Of a stretch of 64,000 nt of DNA, positions 18,368 through 26,685 are shown piece after piece; within the stretch, counting starts at the first letter, position 1; every line of letters starts with the position of its first letter. The stretch is from the NCBI GenBank assembly GCA_020349865.1, contig CP070700.1, forward strand, positions 3,207,898 to 3,271,897. The letters run 5' to 3'. The stretch comes from Desulfobacteraceae bacterium. Lineage in GTDB: Bacteria; Desulfobacterota; DSM-4660; Desulfatiglandales; Desulfatiglandaceae. Position numbers and translations under genes: made by a program. A model generated the notes under the pieces. It was not told the origin of the DNA, searched no databases, and saw nothing but the letters and a program-made list of their open reading frames with translations.

Positions 18368-19213
18368 TTAAGCCAGCTCTCGTTCTCCTGCTTCAAAGGC
18401 CTTCATAGTTTCCTCCTCCACTTCTGATGTAACCCGCTCCTTTATCGCGGCAAATCGCTCGGTGGCCTGAACCCTGAAGTCTCTGGGTCTGGAGATATCC
18501 ACATCGATCACGGCTTTGAAAGTCCCGGGTCGAGTGGTCATAATGTAGATTCGGTCAGCCAGAAAGACGGCCTCTTCCAGATCATGGGTAATAAAGAAGA
18601 TGGTCTTGTGGGTCATTTCGAACACCCCAAGAAGATACTCGTGCATAAGGCCTTTGGTCATACTGTCCAGGGCACGGAATGGCTCATCCAAAAGCAAAAC
18701 CCTTGGGTCGTTAACGAGCGCCCTGATAATCTCCACCTGTCGCCTCATGCCTGAAGAGAGACTATCCGGGTATAAGTCCTCTATACTCCTGCTAAGCCCC
18801 AACCTTTCCATAAGATTCCGGGCTTCGCTCACCGCTTCATCCACGGCCATTTTTCCCTGCATGACCGGGCCGTAGATGATGTTGTTGAGCACGGTTTTCC
18901 AGGGGAATAGGGCGCCACCCTGAAACACTACCATGCGATCAGCACCGGGTAATTGTATCATTTCAGGAGAGGCGATCATTTCTCCGTCCAGATGGATTGC
19001 TCCACCTGTGGCATTTTCGAAACCGGCAATTGCGTTTAGCAGAGTAGTCTTACCGCACCCTGACGGCCCGACGATCATGGCAAATTCTCCCGGCTTAATA
19101 TCCGCAGAGCATTCGTGCAGGGCATGGACATTAACACCTTCCGGGTCATAAACCTTTTCTACATGGTCAATGAGGATTCTCCCTCCCCGATTTTCGGCAG
19201 TTGTATTAACCAC
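18368..19213 (-). CDS. ABC importer ATPase, TauB/SsuB type (subunit A)
   Basis: A 281-residue ATPase of the nitrate/sulfonate/taurine importer family. Walker A is GPSGCGKTT (about residues 49-57), the Q-loop is VVFQGGALFPW, Walker B is VLLLDEPFRALD and the H-loop is FFITHDLEE (H210). The signature motif is LSSGM rather than the usual LSGGM, a substitution of a conserved glycine. The gene starts with GTG after an AGAGGGGG site. It is the last gene of the transporter operon and pairs with a second ATPase gene whose own defect lies in the H-loop, implying a heterodimer. Confidence 0.9.
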   Translation of the reverse strand: MVNTTAENRGGRILIDHVEKVYDPEGVNVHALHECSADIKPGEFAMIVGPSGCGKTTLLNAIAGFENATGGAIHLDGEMIASPEMIQLPGADRMVVFQGGALFPWKTVLNNIIYGPVMQGKMAVDEAVSEARNLMERLGLSRSIEDLYPDSLSSGMRRQVEIIRALVNDPRVLLLDEPFRALDSMTKGLMHEYLLGVFEMTHKTIFFITHDLEEAVFLADRIYIMTTRPGTFKAVIDVDISRPRDFRVQATERFAAIKERVTSEVEEETMKAFEAGERELA

Positions 19214-19238
19214 AATCCCCCTCTCTTTCCTTTCAGCT

Positions 19239-20090
19239 CTATCCGGCGTCTGCTTTTCTTAACAAACCTGTAAGATCAACGTCCACCTTGCCGCTTGCTG
19301 CCGAGGCCTTGACAGCCTCCTCGTGAAGTAACTCCAGGGCTTCCGCCTTAATTTCGAGGTATTTCTTCGAGGCGGCCATACTCCAGTCTCGCGGACGAGA
19401 CAGATCAACGTCAATCACTTTTTTTACTTTAGATGGCTTGTTGGTCATGACTAAAAGGTTGTCTGCCAGAATTATCGCTTCTTCCAACTCCGATGTTACG
19501 AAGACATGGGTAGCCCTTATTTCCTCAAAAAGCTTCAGATAATACTCTTGCATCAACTTTCGTGTCATGGCGTCCAAACCGCGAAAAGGCTCATCCATGA
19601 GCATGACTTTGGGTTTGTTGATCAGAGCCCGTGCCAACTCAGCCCGTCGCTGCATACCCCCGCTAAGCTGACTGGGGTATTTATCTCGGAAATCACTGAG
19701 CCCAACCTTATTCAGGAGCTTCAAGGCCTCCTTGTGCGCTTCTTCCCTGGAAACAGATCTGTGGGCAATGGGTCCAAACATAACGTTTTCGTAACAGGTC
19801 AACCAAGGAAAGAGAGCCATTTCCTGAAATAACACTAACCGCTCCCAGTTGGGTCCGGACACAGGTTGCCCGTTTACCAGAACTTCTCCGCGGTCCGGCC
19901 TTTCGTAACCTGCAATGAGGTTAATCACCGTGGTTTTACCACACCCGGACGGACCGATAAGAACGGTCAGCCTTCCGGCTTCCACATTAAATGAGCAATC
20001 CTGCAGAATAACTGCATGCGTTTTCTTGGAATAGGCCACCTTGGCCACGCCCTTGAACTCAACCGCGGTCTTTTGATTCGTAGCAACCAT
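19239..20090 (-). CDS. ABC importer ATPase, TauB/SsuB type (subunit B)
   Basis: A 283-residue ATPase related to its neighbour. Walker A is GPSGCGKTT (about 46-54), the Q-loop LVLFQEMALFPW, the signature LSGGMQRRAE is canonical, and Walker B is VMLMDEPFRGLD. The H-loop reads FVTSELEEAI, with Ser200 where histidine is expected. The serine codon is TCG on the minus strand near 19492. Two adjacent ATPase genes with complementary defects suggest an asymmetric heterodimer rather than duplicated homodimers. Confidence 0.9.
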   Translation of the reverse strand: MVATNQKTAVEFKGVAKVAYSKKTHAVILQDCSFNVEAGRLTVLIGPSGCGKTTVINLIAGYERPDRGEVLVNGQPVSGPNWERLVLFQEMALFPWLTCYENVMFGPIAHRSVSREEAHKEALKLLNKVGLSDFRDKYPSQLSGGMQRRAELARALINKPKVMLMDEPFRGLDAMTRKLMQEYYLKLFEEIRATHVFVTSELEEAIILADNLLVMTNKPSKVKKVIDVDLSRPRDWSMAASKKYLEIKAEALELLHEEAVKASAASGKVDVDLTGLLRKADAG

Positions 20091-20101
20091 ATATTAACCC
20101 C

Positions 20102-20908
20102 TTAAAAAATCCTCTGCCATCTCGTGAAGTAGTTACCAACAGCGCCCACCCCAATGCTGCATATTGCCCCGCATAAACCAATGATTCCCATCGCTAAAAC
20201 CACATGGGGATAATCCATTACCGTATGATTGTACCATACATAATAACCCATGCCACCTTTGTTGGACAGCATCTCCGCAGCGACGACCAGGATCCACGTA
20301 ATTCCCATAGCGAGTTTCATCCCGGTGAAGACTTGCGGCATGGCAGCCGGAAGGATCACTTTCCACAGCATGAGTTTTTTTCCCACCCCGAATGACATAG
20401 CGGCCCGGGGCAAACGGATATCCACTTCGGAAATTCCACCCATGGTGTTATAAACAATCGGGAAGAAGGCGCCGTAAAAGGTCAGAAAGATAGCCTGGGA
20501 CTCGAAATTAATAAAGAACAGCACGGTCATCGGTATCCAGGCAATAGGGGGTATTGGGCGCACCATTTCAAAGGCTGGAAAGATCAGATGGTTTAATATC
20601 CTTGAATATCCAATTGCTACCCCCATGGGAAATCCGATCAACACTCCCATGAAAAACCCTCCCAGAACCCTGAAAAAACTTAGGCCAATGTTTTTTAATA
20701 CAACGGTTACTGGAAGTTCGAATATGGCCAAAAACACGGCCTTAGGGGTAGGGATCTGATGGAAATAGCCAATGAACTGTACAAGTATGGTCCAAAGCAG
20801 AATAAAAATAACCAATGAAAGGATTTTTCTTACGAGGCTCCAATTGAGAACTTTCGCACCAAATTGCCTCCAGAATTGAGATTCAATAGCGGCTGTGTTA
20901 GTAGACAT
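20102..20908 (-). CDS. ABC importer permease, TauC/SsuC type (1)
   Basis: A 268-residue inner-membrane permease with about six hydrophobic segments and the EAA-type cytoplasmic loop around RAAMSFGVGKKLMLWKVILP. The ATG at 20908 is used instead of an upstream frame opening because GAGAGGAAAAC precedes it; the longer form would overlap the upstream permease gene. It belongs to the family importing sulfonates, nitrate or similar anions and would pair with the second permease gene just upstream. Confidence 0.9.
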   Translation of the reverse strand: MSTNTAAIESQFWRQFGAKVLNWSLVRKILSLVIFILLWTILVQFIGYFHQIPTPKAVFLAIFELPVTVVLKNIGLSFFRVLGGFFMGVLIGFPMGVAIGYSRILNHLIFPAFEMVRPIPPIAWIPMTVLFFINFESQAIFLTFYGAFFPIVYNTMGGISEVDIRLPRAAMSFGVGKKLMLWKVILPAAMPQVFTGMKLAMGITWILVVAAEMLSNKGGMGYYVWYNHTVMDYPHVVLAMGIIGLCGAICSIGVGAVGNYFTRWQRIF

Positions 20909-20921
20909 GATGTTTTCCTCT

Positions 20922-21770
20922 CTATTTGGTGATGGATTCGTCAAGTGACTCGGTAATTGCCTTCCGCCATGGTACAAGTCGAATTGTTAGGTATCGAATC
21001 AGCGCTGCAGAGGCAAAACCCAGGATCCCGATGGCGATCATCCCATCAATAATAAGAGGATATCTGATCAGGATATATGCTTCCCAAATCCGGTACCCAA
21101 GGCCCCATTTTCCCGTGATCATCTCGCCGACCACTGCTCCCATCCAACCGATGCCCATGCCGATAGCACATCCTGTTGAGATAGATGGCAGGGCACCGGG
21201 CACGACCACATGCCAGAAAATTTGTTTGGGGCTGGAACCCAGACACCGTGCTGCCCTAAAATAATCGCGGTCAATCAGCTTAACCCCGGTGATCGAGTTA
21301 AGAAGTACTGGGAAAAAAGCATCTATGAAAGGTATAAAGGCTACGCTCGCCTCCTGCCATGGTAAAAGCAGAATGGCTATAGGCAGATAGGCCGGAGCCG
21401 GAATCGGGCGAAGGACTTCAAACATCGGGAAAGTCAGGTCGGAAAACACCTTTTTCCAGCCGATCATCAATCCCAATGGAATCCCGATTATATAGGCCGC
21501 CAGCACCCCTGCCAGGACGCGGCCTGTAGTCATCACAGCATCAATCCAGAAAACTTTGGTCCCAACCCAACTCCGGCCAGACTCCAGGACCTCGGCCGGG
21601 CTTGGTATCAACACGAATCGGTATACCTGGAAATGAACCAGCAAGGTCCAGGCCGCAAGCACGGACACGATCGAAATGATGTTTAATATCGTCTTTTGAC
21701 TGAAGACCTTGGATTTGAAGGTCGGTTGTTCAAAAACAAGATCCAAAGGTTCCTGTTTCGCATAAGCCAT
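20922..21770 (-). CDS. ABC importer permease, TauC/SsuC type (2)
   Basis: A 282-residue permease with the family loop RAARCLGSSPKQIFWHVVVP near residue 175 and six predicted membrane spans. It is 13 bases upstream of the other permease gene. Its own upstream gene encodes the binding protein, separated by a strong hairpin at 21831-21861 that could lower expression of the membrane components relative to the binding protein. Confidence 0.9.
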   Translation of the reverse strand: MAYAKQEPLDLVFEQPTFKSKVFSQKTILNIISIVSVLAAWTLLVHFQVYRFVLIPSPAEVLESGRSWVGTKVFWIDAVMTTGRVLAGVLAAYIIGIPLGLMIGWKKVFSDLTFPMFEVLRPIPAPAYLPIAILLLPWQEASVAFIPFIDAFFPVLLNSITGVKLIDRDYFRAARCLGSSPKQIFWHVVVPGALPSISTGCAIGMGIGWMGAVVGEMITGKWGLGYRIWEAYILIRYPLIIDGMIAIGILGFASAALIRYLTIRLVPWRKAITESLDESITK

Positions 21771-21830
21771 AATTGTTCCCTTTTCAGTAGATGAGTATTA
21801 GTCTTGTGGGCAATCCGAATTCATTAGTTC

Positions 21831-21861
21831 TTAGGGAGGATGCTTACGGCATCCTCCCTAA
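21831..21861 (-). terminator. 13-bp perfect stem-loop after the binding-protein gene
   Basis: The bases 21831-21843 are the exact reverse complement of 21849-21861, with a five-base loop. It is between the binding-protein gene and the first permease gene on the minus strand. There is no T-run after it, so it is more likely a partial terminator or an mRNA-stabilising hairpin than a full stop. Confidence 0.7.
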
Positions 21862-21901
21862 CCGGGGCCTATCAGACTGACTGCTTTCTATTGTTAAGCA
21901 C

Positions 21902-22888
21902 TTATTTATAAAAGCTGTTATCAGCCCAGTCAGCCGCCTTGAAGTGTTTTTTGAGAAACCCTTTTGAGTGCAAAAAGTCAATGTCCCTTTGCATCACTTC
22001 AATGTGCTCATCCGTCAATTCGTTTGAGTATTGGTATCTTGCAAGCGAAGCCTTTAATGACTCCAACGGGAGCTTCCCTTCTAACTCTTTATGGACGATT
22101 TCTGCGGCCTCATCCGGATGATTCACCATAAAATCATGGAGGTCATTATCAGCTCTGATCAGTCCCTCTACAATCTTGGGGTGATTCTTCGCAAACCTTT
22201 CGCTCACCAGAATGGGCCAGATGGCATTCACGTAAGGTTCATATTTTTTGGTGTCGCAGGGCTCAAGACACTTTCCGATACCTTTATTCCTGCAAAGCTC
22301 AATGTAAGGCGGCCAGTAACAGAAAGCCTCGAGCTTTCCGGCTTCCAGGTTCCCGACGGCTACCTCCGGATTCTGGCTCACAATATTAAACTTTATTCCC
22401 TCCTGCCTTGCTACTTCTTCGAGAATGCGGTGGTGAGAGGAGCCGACTCCAGTGGCAACCGTTGCTCCGTCCAATTCCTTTACATCTTTAATTGGGGAAT
22501 CTTTCGGCACGAAGATGGCACCAACGTCCCCATGGGGATATACTGCCACACCGACCCACTTGGTGTTCCCTACTTTGGATTGCAGCATGACAGCGGGCAT
22601 ATTTCCAAGGTAGGCGATTTCAAGCTTGCCCGCAATCCAGTTGTTAATGAGGTGCACGCTCCACAGGCCGAAAAACCAGTCCACGTCCACGTTGGGCAGG
22701 TATTTCTTATAAAACTGCTTCACCTTCATAACAGAGGTTTCCAGCATGCCGTAGGGGCAGTATCCCCAGGTTATCGTCATCTTCTCTGTGCTGATCACGT
22801 CTGTCTTGATCAGCTGGGCAAACGCTGGAACGGAAGCAAGCATAAAAACAAACAAAAACACACATACGGCTGCTTTTTTAATAGTCAT
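21902..22888 (-). CDS. ABC importer substrate-binding protein, TauA/SsuA type
   Basis: A 328-residue periplasmic binding protein with a classical signal peptide (MTIKKAAVCVFLFVFM... ending AFA). The mature part has the NMT1/SsuA-like features GKLEIAYLGNMPAVM and VATGVGSSHHRILEE. The family binds taurine, alkanesulfonates, nitrate, bicarbonate or thiamine precursors, so the ligand is not fixed by sequence. Its location near tusA/dsrE-like genes favours an organosulfur compound. A strong AAGGAGGATC site precedes the ATG. Confidence 0.88.
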   Translation of the reverse strand: MTIKKAAVCVFLFVFMLASVPAFAQLIKTDVISTEKMTITWGYCPYGMLETSVMKVKQFYKKYLPNVDVDWFFGLWSVHLINNWIAGKLEIAYLGNMPAVMLQSKVGNTKWVGVAVYPHGDVGAIFVPKDSPIKDVKELDGATVATGVGSSHHRILEEVARQEGIKFNIVSQNPEVAVGNLEAGKLEAFCYWPPYIELCRNKGIGKCLEPCDTKKYEPYVNAIWPILVSERFAKNHPKIVEGLIRADNDLHDFMVNHPDEAAEIVHKELEGKLPLESLKASLARYQYSNELTDEHIEVMQRDIDFLHSKGFLKKHFKAADWADNSFYK

Positions 22889-23037
22889 GAGATCCTCCTT
22901 GTTGGTTAGGTGTTTTACTATATACTATCCCCCTTTTTTATTAGCTCACCTCCTTTCACCATGGCTTTGGAAAACGATTGGGGCCTTTTAGAGCTTGCAA
23001 TCATGGCAACGCAGGTTCTTCCATGCCGCATCTCCAT

Positions 23038-23697
23038 CTACTCGTATTCGCTGTCGCATATCGTCCTAATTATATTCTCTATGCACTCAACGCACTTTTG
23101 CATCCACTTTCCTTCTTCTATATATTCCTGCATCTCCTCGCCGTATTCTTCATAGAGGAAAGGGTCAAAACCGAGGATTTCCTGACAACTTAAGACCCCG
23201 AATTGCTGCTTGAAGACAATGAAAAGCTTCATCACTCTCTCTGAATATTGATCTCGGACCTCTTCATCAATGTGAATGTCTCCCACACCTTCGTCATATC
23301 TGAATGGGTCGAAATTCAATGGAATGTGAACATCTCCTCTGCTGGCTTCTTCGACAAAGGCATCGAACACATGAATTACTCGTTCAACGGGACTCTTTTT
23401 CTTCTCTGACCGCATAACTCCCGGGCCAATATTATTCTTTGTTATGATATCCAAGTAGATAGCAATAGCGCCCGCTGCCAAAACTTTGCAAAGAAAACGG
23501 TCTGTATCCTCTGGCTTGCCTGAATAAAAGCCACTAAAATCCCAGCAATCTGCTGGTATCTCCAAAACTTCCTGCAAGACCTGCAGGACCGCCTTGTCTC
23601 AGTTTGTCCCGGTGTGATAAAGGTTGGAAACCTTCTCGGTTGCTTCTTCGATGGAGAGAGATAAATCTCTTTCAGCTTTATTCTCGTCATGAGCCAC
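23038..23697 (-). CDS. Selenoprotein of the C_GCAxxG_C_C redox family
   Basis: Read from GTG 23697 with the in-frame TGA at 23599-23601 as selenocysteine, this is a 219-residue protein. The region YHTGTN-U33-DKAVLQVLQ matches the family's N-terminal GxNCxxAVL pattern with U replacing Cys. Other family landmarks are FLCKVLAAGAIAIYL (C70), FGVLSCQEILGFD (C171) and a C-terminal KCVECIENI (C202, C205). A hairpin with the loop GGUCU lies 17 nt after the UGA, as in fdhF. GGTGAT, which matches the extended anti-Shine-Dalgarno, lies five bases before the GTG. Without readthrough only the part after the TGA is open. The family is redox-active and of unknown substrate; it is related to the split-Soret cytochrome encoded at 49632. 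Confidence 0.85.
23571..23587 (-). promoter_or_regulatory. Bacterial SECIS element
   Basis: On the minus-strand transcript the sequence CCUGCA-GGUCU-UGCAGG folds into a stem of six perfect pairs, seven with one extra U-A pair outside. The loop GGUCU begins 17 nt after the UGA. In E. coli fdhF the GGUC loop sits 18 nt after its UGA and is flanked by the same GCA/UGC pairs, so this is close to the best known SelB-binding hairpin. Confidence 0.85.
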
Positions 23698-23816
23698 TGT
23701 TATCACCGCCAATTCTTGATAAAGGCTTTTTGGCCATTGACTGTATTGGATCTCATAGCAAATGGAAAAATCTTAGACCATTAAGCCTTTTCTGGTCATG
23801 TGGGACTGTATCGACC

Positions 23817-24234
23817 TTAAGATATCCCTTCAAAGTCAGTAAAACTGCGAAACATCGCTGGCGCTAAGCCCCTACAGCAGAAACCTCCTCCGCCACTATT
23901 CTCTGCTACTATTTTCTCCGCTGTTTGGTCACAAATAGCCTCTATCACTTGGTTCATTCGCACAGCATTCAAACTCAGCAAAATAAGATCAGGCTCCACC
24001 TTGGTCCATCCCAGCGGCGACAAGACCCACCTATATGTCCTTTTTGAGTTCTGATAAAGGTTTGTCTTCCTCAAATTTTTCCCCTAACTCCAGGTTCAGC
24101 ACCAAGCGGGGGTAAATCGCTGTTCCGTCCTTCATATTGGGTGTCGTTTCACTCCATCCTCGCGCATGGGAAATTTCAAGACAGAAGTTAGTCTCAGTGG
24201 CAATAGAACAGGGTCTGCCTGAAATTGAGAGCAA
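23817..24234 (-). pseudogene. Broken small gene, possibly DUF169-like
   Basis: Two overlapping minus-strand frames appear to be one interrupted gene. The first (24234-24031) encodes a segment ending LSELKKDI. The second (24074-23817) encodes RWVLSPLGWTKVEPDLILLSLNAVRMNQVIEAI ... GGGGFCCRG when read in parts. The phrase PDLILLSLN followed by a helix and a late cysteine-glycine stretch resembles DUF169 proteins, but the N-terminus is missing. I would not assign function. It lies between the thioredoxin-like gene and the selenoprotein gene. Confidence 0.4.
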
Positions 24235-24240
24235 ATCTGG

Positions 24241-24489
24241 TCAGTCAATATACTGTGACAAAATCTCCTTGCACTCAGCGACGCTAATAAATTGACCTTC
24301 AGACTTAATCTCGCCATCGATCATGAGCGCAGGAAAAGCCGAGACACCATCTTGCTCGTGTACTTTCGGATCATCAATACTATCAATCTCAACCTCTAAT
24401 CCCATCTGATCCAGTGTCTTCCTTACATTCTTCTCCGATATCTGAGACCTTGGGCAACCCGCCGTGTAAAACCGTATCTTCTTAATCAT
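24241..24489 (-). CDS. Small thioredoxin-like protein with CPRS motif
   Basis: An 82-residue thioredoxin-fold protein: the strand KIRFYTAG, then CPRS as the active site (only one of the two usual cysteines), and the cis-proline region SAFPALMIDGEIK. The missing resolving cysteine suggests a monothiol mechanism or a sulfur or glutathione carrier role. It lies 42 bases after the MtrH-like methyltransferase gene on the same strand and probably shares its transcript, so it may serve the methyl-transfer or selenoprotein chemistry nearby. Confidence 0.8.
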   Translation of the reverse strand: MIKKIRFYTAGCPRSQISEKNVRKTLDQMGLEVEIDSIDDPKVHEQDGVSAFPALMIDGEIKSEGQFISVAECKEILSQYID

Positions 24490-24531
24490 CCCTCACTCCT
24501 CACCTCGTTTTCACAATTCACTCCCGGCCCA

Positions 24532-25404
24532 TTACTGCTTTTCGGCCTTCTTCCTCTTGCGATACGCCCCAATCCAATTGGTGGCGAATTCGTCACGCCC
24601 CATACACAGGTCTGCCGCCAAAATGGCCATGTGTACCTGCTCCTTCAGTGGGGAGGTAATCGGACAGGTCAGCCCGCAGCGTATGGCCATGGCCATGAAC
24701 GCTGCATTGACCGGTTCACGATCAGGGATCCCAAACGAGATATTACTGCAGCCCATGGTGATGTTCACGCCGAACTCCCCGGCAATGGCCTCAATGGAAT
24801 CAAGCGCTATCTTGCCAGCCTCTTGCTCCGCCCCCATCGATAACGCCAAGGGATCAATCACAATATCCTCAAGATCAATACCCATCTTCGTCGCCCTCTC
24901 AATAATCTTCCCCGCAATGACAACTCGCTTTTCCACCGTGGCAGGAATCCCCTCATCATCCATGGTTAAACCAATCACTGCTGCGCCACTTTCTTTGATA
25001 AGAGGTAAGATCGCCTCCAATTTGGCCTCTTCTCCACTGACCGAATTGACCAGGGCTTTGCCTTTATAAAGCCTCAGAGCAGCCTCCAGGGCATCAACAT
25101 TGGCCGTGTCAATACACAGGGGAATGTCTGTAAGTTCGCCAATGTGCTTTATCATTTCCACAAGCAATACCGGCTCGTTCACTTGGGGGATACCAGCGTT
25201 GACATCCAGAATGGCGGCCCCCGCCTCCACCTGCGCAAGTGCATCCCGGCGTACCGTGTCAAAATTGCCTTGCCTCAGCTCCTCTTGCAACTGCTTACGA
25301 CCTGTGGGGTTGATCCGCTCCCCGATGATCACCGTCGGTAAATCACGGCTAATCTTCACCTCTTGAGTTTCAGAACTGACAATCGTAGTAAGATTCTCTG
25401 CCAT
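24532..25404 (-). CDS. Pterin-dependent methyltransferase, MtrH/AcsE-like
   Basis: A 290-residue TIM-barrel pterin-binding protein (DHPS/MeTr family). It has VIIGERINPTGRKQL near residue 30, AAILDVNAGIPQVNE, LCIDTANVDALEAAL, NSVSGEE, and the late MGCSNISFGIP. These are the residues that hold methyltetrahydrofolate or methyltetrahydropterin in AcsE and MtrH. It would take a methyl group from a corrinoid protein to tetrahydrofolate. The ATG at 25404 follows an AAGGGAGAG site and is preferred to the one 18 bases upstream. A sigma-54 promoter (25554-25568) and paired activator sites (25714-25764) precede it, and the corrinoid protein gene lies upstream. Confidence 0.9.
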   Translation of the reverse strand: MAENLTTIVSSETQEVKISRDLPTVIIGERINPTGRKQLQEELRQGNFDTVRRDALAQVEAGAAILDVNAGIPQVNEPVLLVEMIKHIGELTDIPLCIDTANVDALEAALRLYKGKALVNSVSGEEAKLEAILPLIKESGAAVIGLTMDDEGIPATVEKRVVIAGKIIERATKMGIDLEDIVIDPLALSMGAEQEAGKIALDSIEAIAGEFGVNITMGCSNISFGIPDREPVNAAFMAMAIRCGLTCPITSPLKEQVHMAILAADLCMGRDEFATNWIGAYRKRKKAEKQ

Positions 25405-25553
25405 CTCTCTCCCTTTTCTCAACGGGAAGTTCGAGCCTTGCGGCTCTCCCCTTATCCCAACCGAGTATTTGATAATTTGGTTATAAAGTTAGTTTAAACC
25501 CAGCAAAGCGCACCATGCTTTCAGGCAGGAAATATGCTCACCGTCTACTAAGA

Positions 25554-25568
25554 GCAAGGCGCATGCCA
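25554..25568 (-). promoter_or_regulatory. Sigma-54 (-24/-12) promoter of the MtrH-like gene
   Basis: On the minus strand the sequence reads TGGCATG-N4-TTGC, one base from the TGGCACG-N4-TTGC consensus, with correct spacing. The predicted start would be about 12 bases downstream, giving a leader of roughly 140 nt before the ATG at 25404. Confidence 0.75.
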
Positions 25569-25713
25569 AGACTACCAAAACTTAGACTGGGGGCGATTTA
25601 AGAATAAAAACTCTGTTAAAGGAAAATATGATGTGTAAATTCATATGGTTAATGATTGCGCTATGTTAAGAAAATATTTTTTCTTCACAGCAACATTAAC
25701 TAGATGTCTCGTA

Positions 25714-25764
25714 TTAAACGATTTGTTTCACTATCAACTAAACTACGTTAAACAATTTGTTTCA
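25714..25764. promoter_or_regulatory. Paired activator-binding palindromes
   Basis: Two 17-bp sites, 25714-25730 and 25748-25764, both read TTAAAC-N5-GTTTCA and differ from each other at one base. Their starts are 34 bp apart. They lie 146-196 bp upstream of the sigma-54 promoter of the MtrH-like gene, where an enhancer-binding protein would bind. Matching pairs occur at 35217-35264 and 44128-44175. Confidence 0.75.
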
Positions 25765-25893
25765 TCGGACCATTCGTCTGAAACAGGTGGTAAAATCTGG
25801 AACAGAACATCACTGGGTCTATTACACTTTATATCGGCTGAGACTGATCCCGCTTTGAGAAAGGGTCGGCACCTCATCCCTCCCCCCAGATCT

Positions 25894-26529
25894 TTAAGCC
25901 AGGAGTCTTTTGGCCAGGGAAACCGCGCCGGCAGCATCCTCAGCAGCCCCATCAGCCCCAATGGAATCAGAAAAACCCTGGTCTACCGGGGCACCGCCCA
26001 CCATGATCTTCACCCTGCCCCGAAGGCCGGCATCCTCCACCGCTTTGATAACCGCGGGCATCTCATCCAAGACCGGGGTGATCAGTGCTGACATACCTAA
26101 GATAACAGTCCCGTCCTTCTCTTTGATCGCTTCAATAAATTTGTCCGTAGGCACGGAAACCCCAAGATCTTGAACCTCAAAACCGCTTCCCTTGAGCAGC
26201 ATAGCCACAAGGTTTTTGCCAATATCGTGTATGTCTCCGTCCACAGTGCCCAGAATCACATAGCCTTCCGACGCCATGTCTCCAGCCGTCAGCATAGGCT
26301 CTAAGATCTCCAGCGCCCCCTTCATCGCCTTCGCAGATTTAAGTACCTCGGGTATGAAATACTCACCCTCTTGCATCAGTTGCCCCACCTTCAACATACC
26401 CGGGATCATGTGTTCCGACAAAAGCGATTGCGGCGTAGCCCCTTCTGCCAAACCGGCGTTTACTAATTCAACCACTTTCTTCCGATCGCCATCGATAACG
26501 GCCTGTGTTAAAGGTCCGAATTCTCCCAT
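25894..26529 (-). CDS. Corrinoid protein, MtbC/MtaC-like
   Basis: A 211-residue cobalamin-binding protein of the methyltransferase type. The first ~85 residues form the helical cap domain (ending GEYFIPEVLKSAKAMKGAL). The Rossmann-type domain has the cobalt-ligand motif VDGDIHDIGKN (H101), then the SALITPVLDEMP and MVGGAPVDQGF segments. It carries the methyl group on Co and would pass it between URO-D-type or other methyltransferases and the MtrH-like enzyme. The ATG at 26529 is preferred because GAAGGAGGG lies just before it. Confidence 0.93.
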   Translation of the reverse strand: MGEFGPLTQAVIDGDRKKVVELVNAGLAEGATPQSLLSEHMIPGMLKVGQLMQEGEYFIPEVLKSAKAMKGALEILEPMLTAGDMASEGYVILGTVDGDIHDIGKNLVAMLLKGSGFEVQDLGVSVPTDKFIEAIKEKDGTVILGMSALITPVLDEMPAVIKAVEDAGLRGRVKIMVGGAPVDQGFSDSIGADGAAEDAAGAVSLAKRLLA

Positions 26530-26685
26530 AATACCCTCCTTCATCTTTTGATAGTTGCCTAACCCAAAGTAAATTATGATATTAGGCTTTATATTTCGTC
26601 ATTGATGACAAAGATCAAATGAACTTAAAAATCATATTCTGTTATTCCACTCGCGCAAATAAGATCAATGAGTTGGCCTCCAAGA

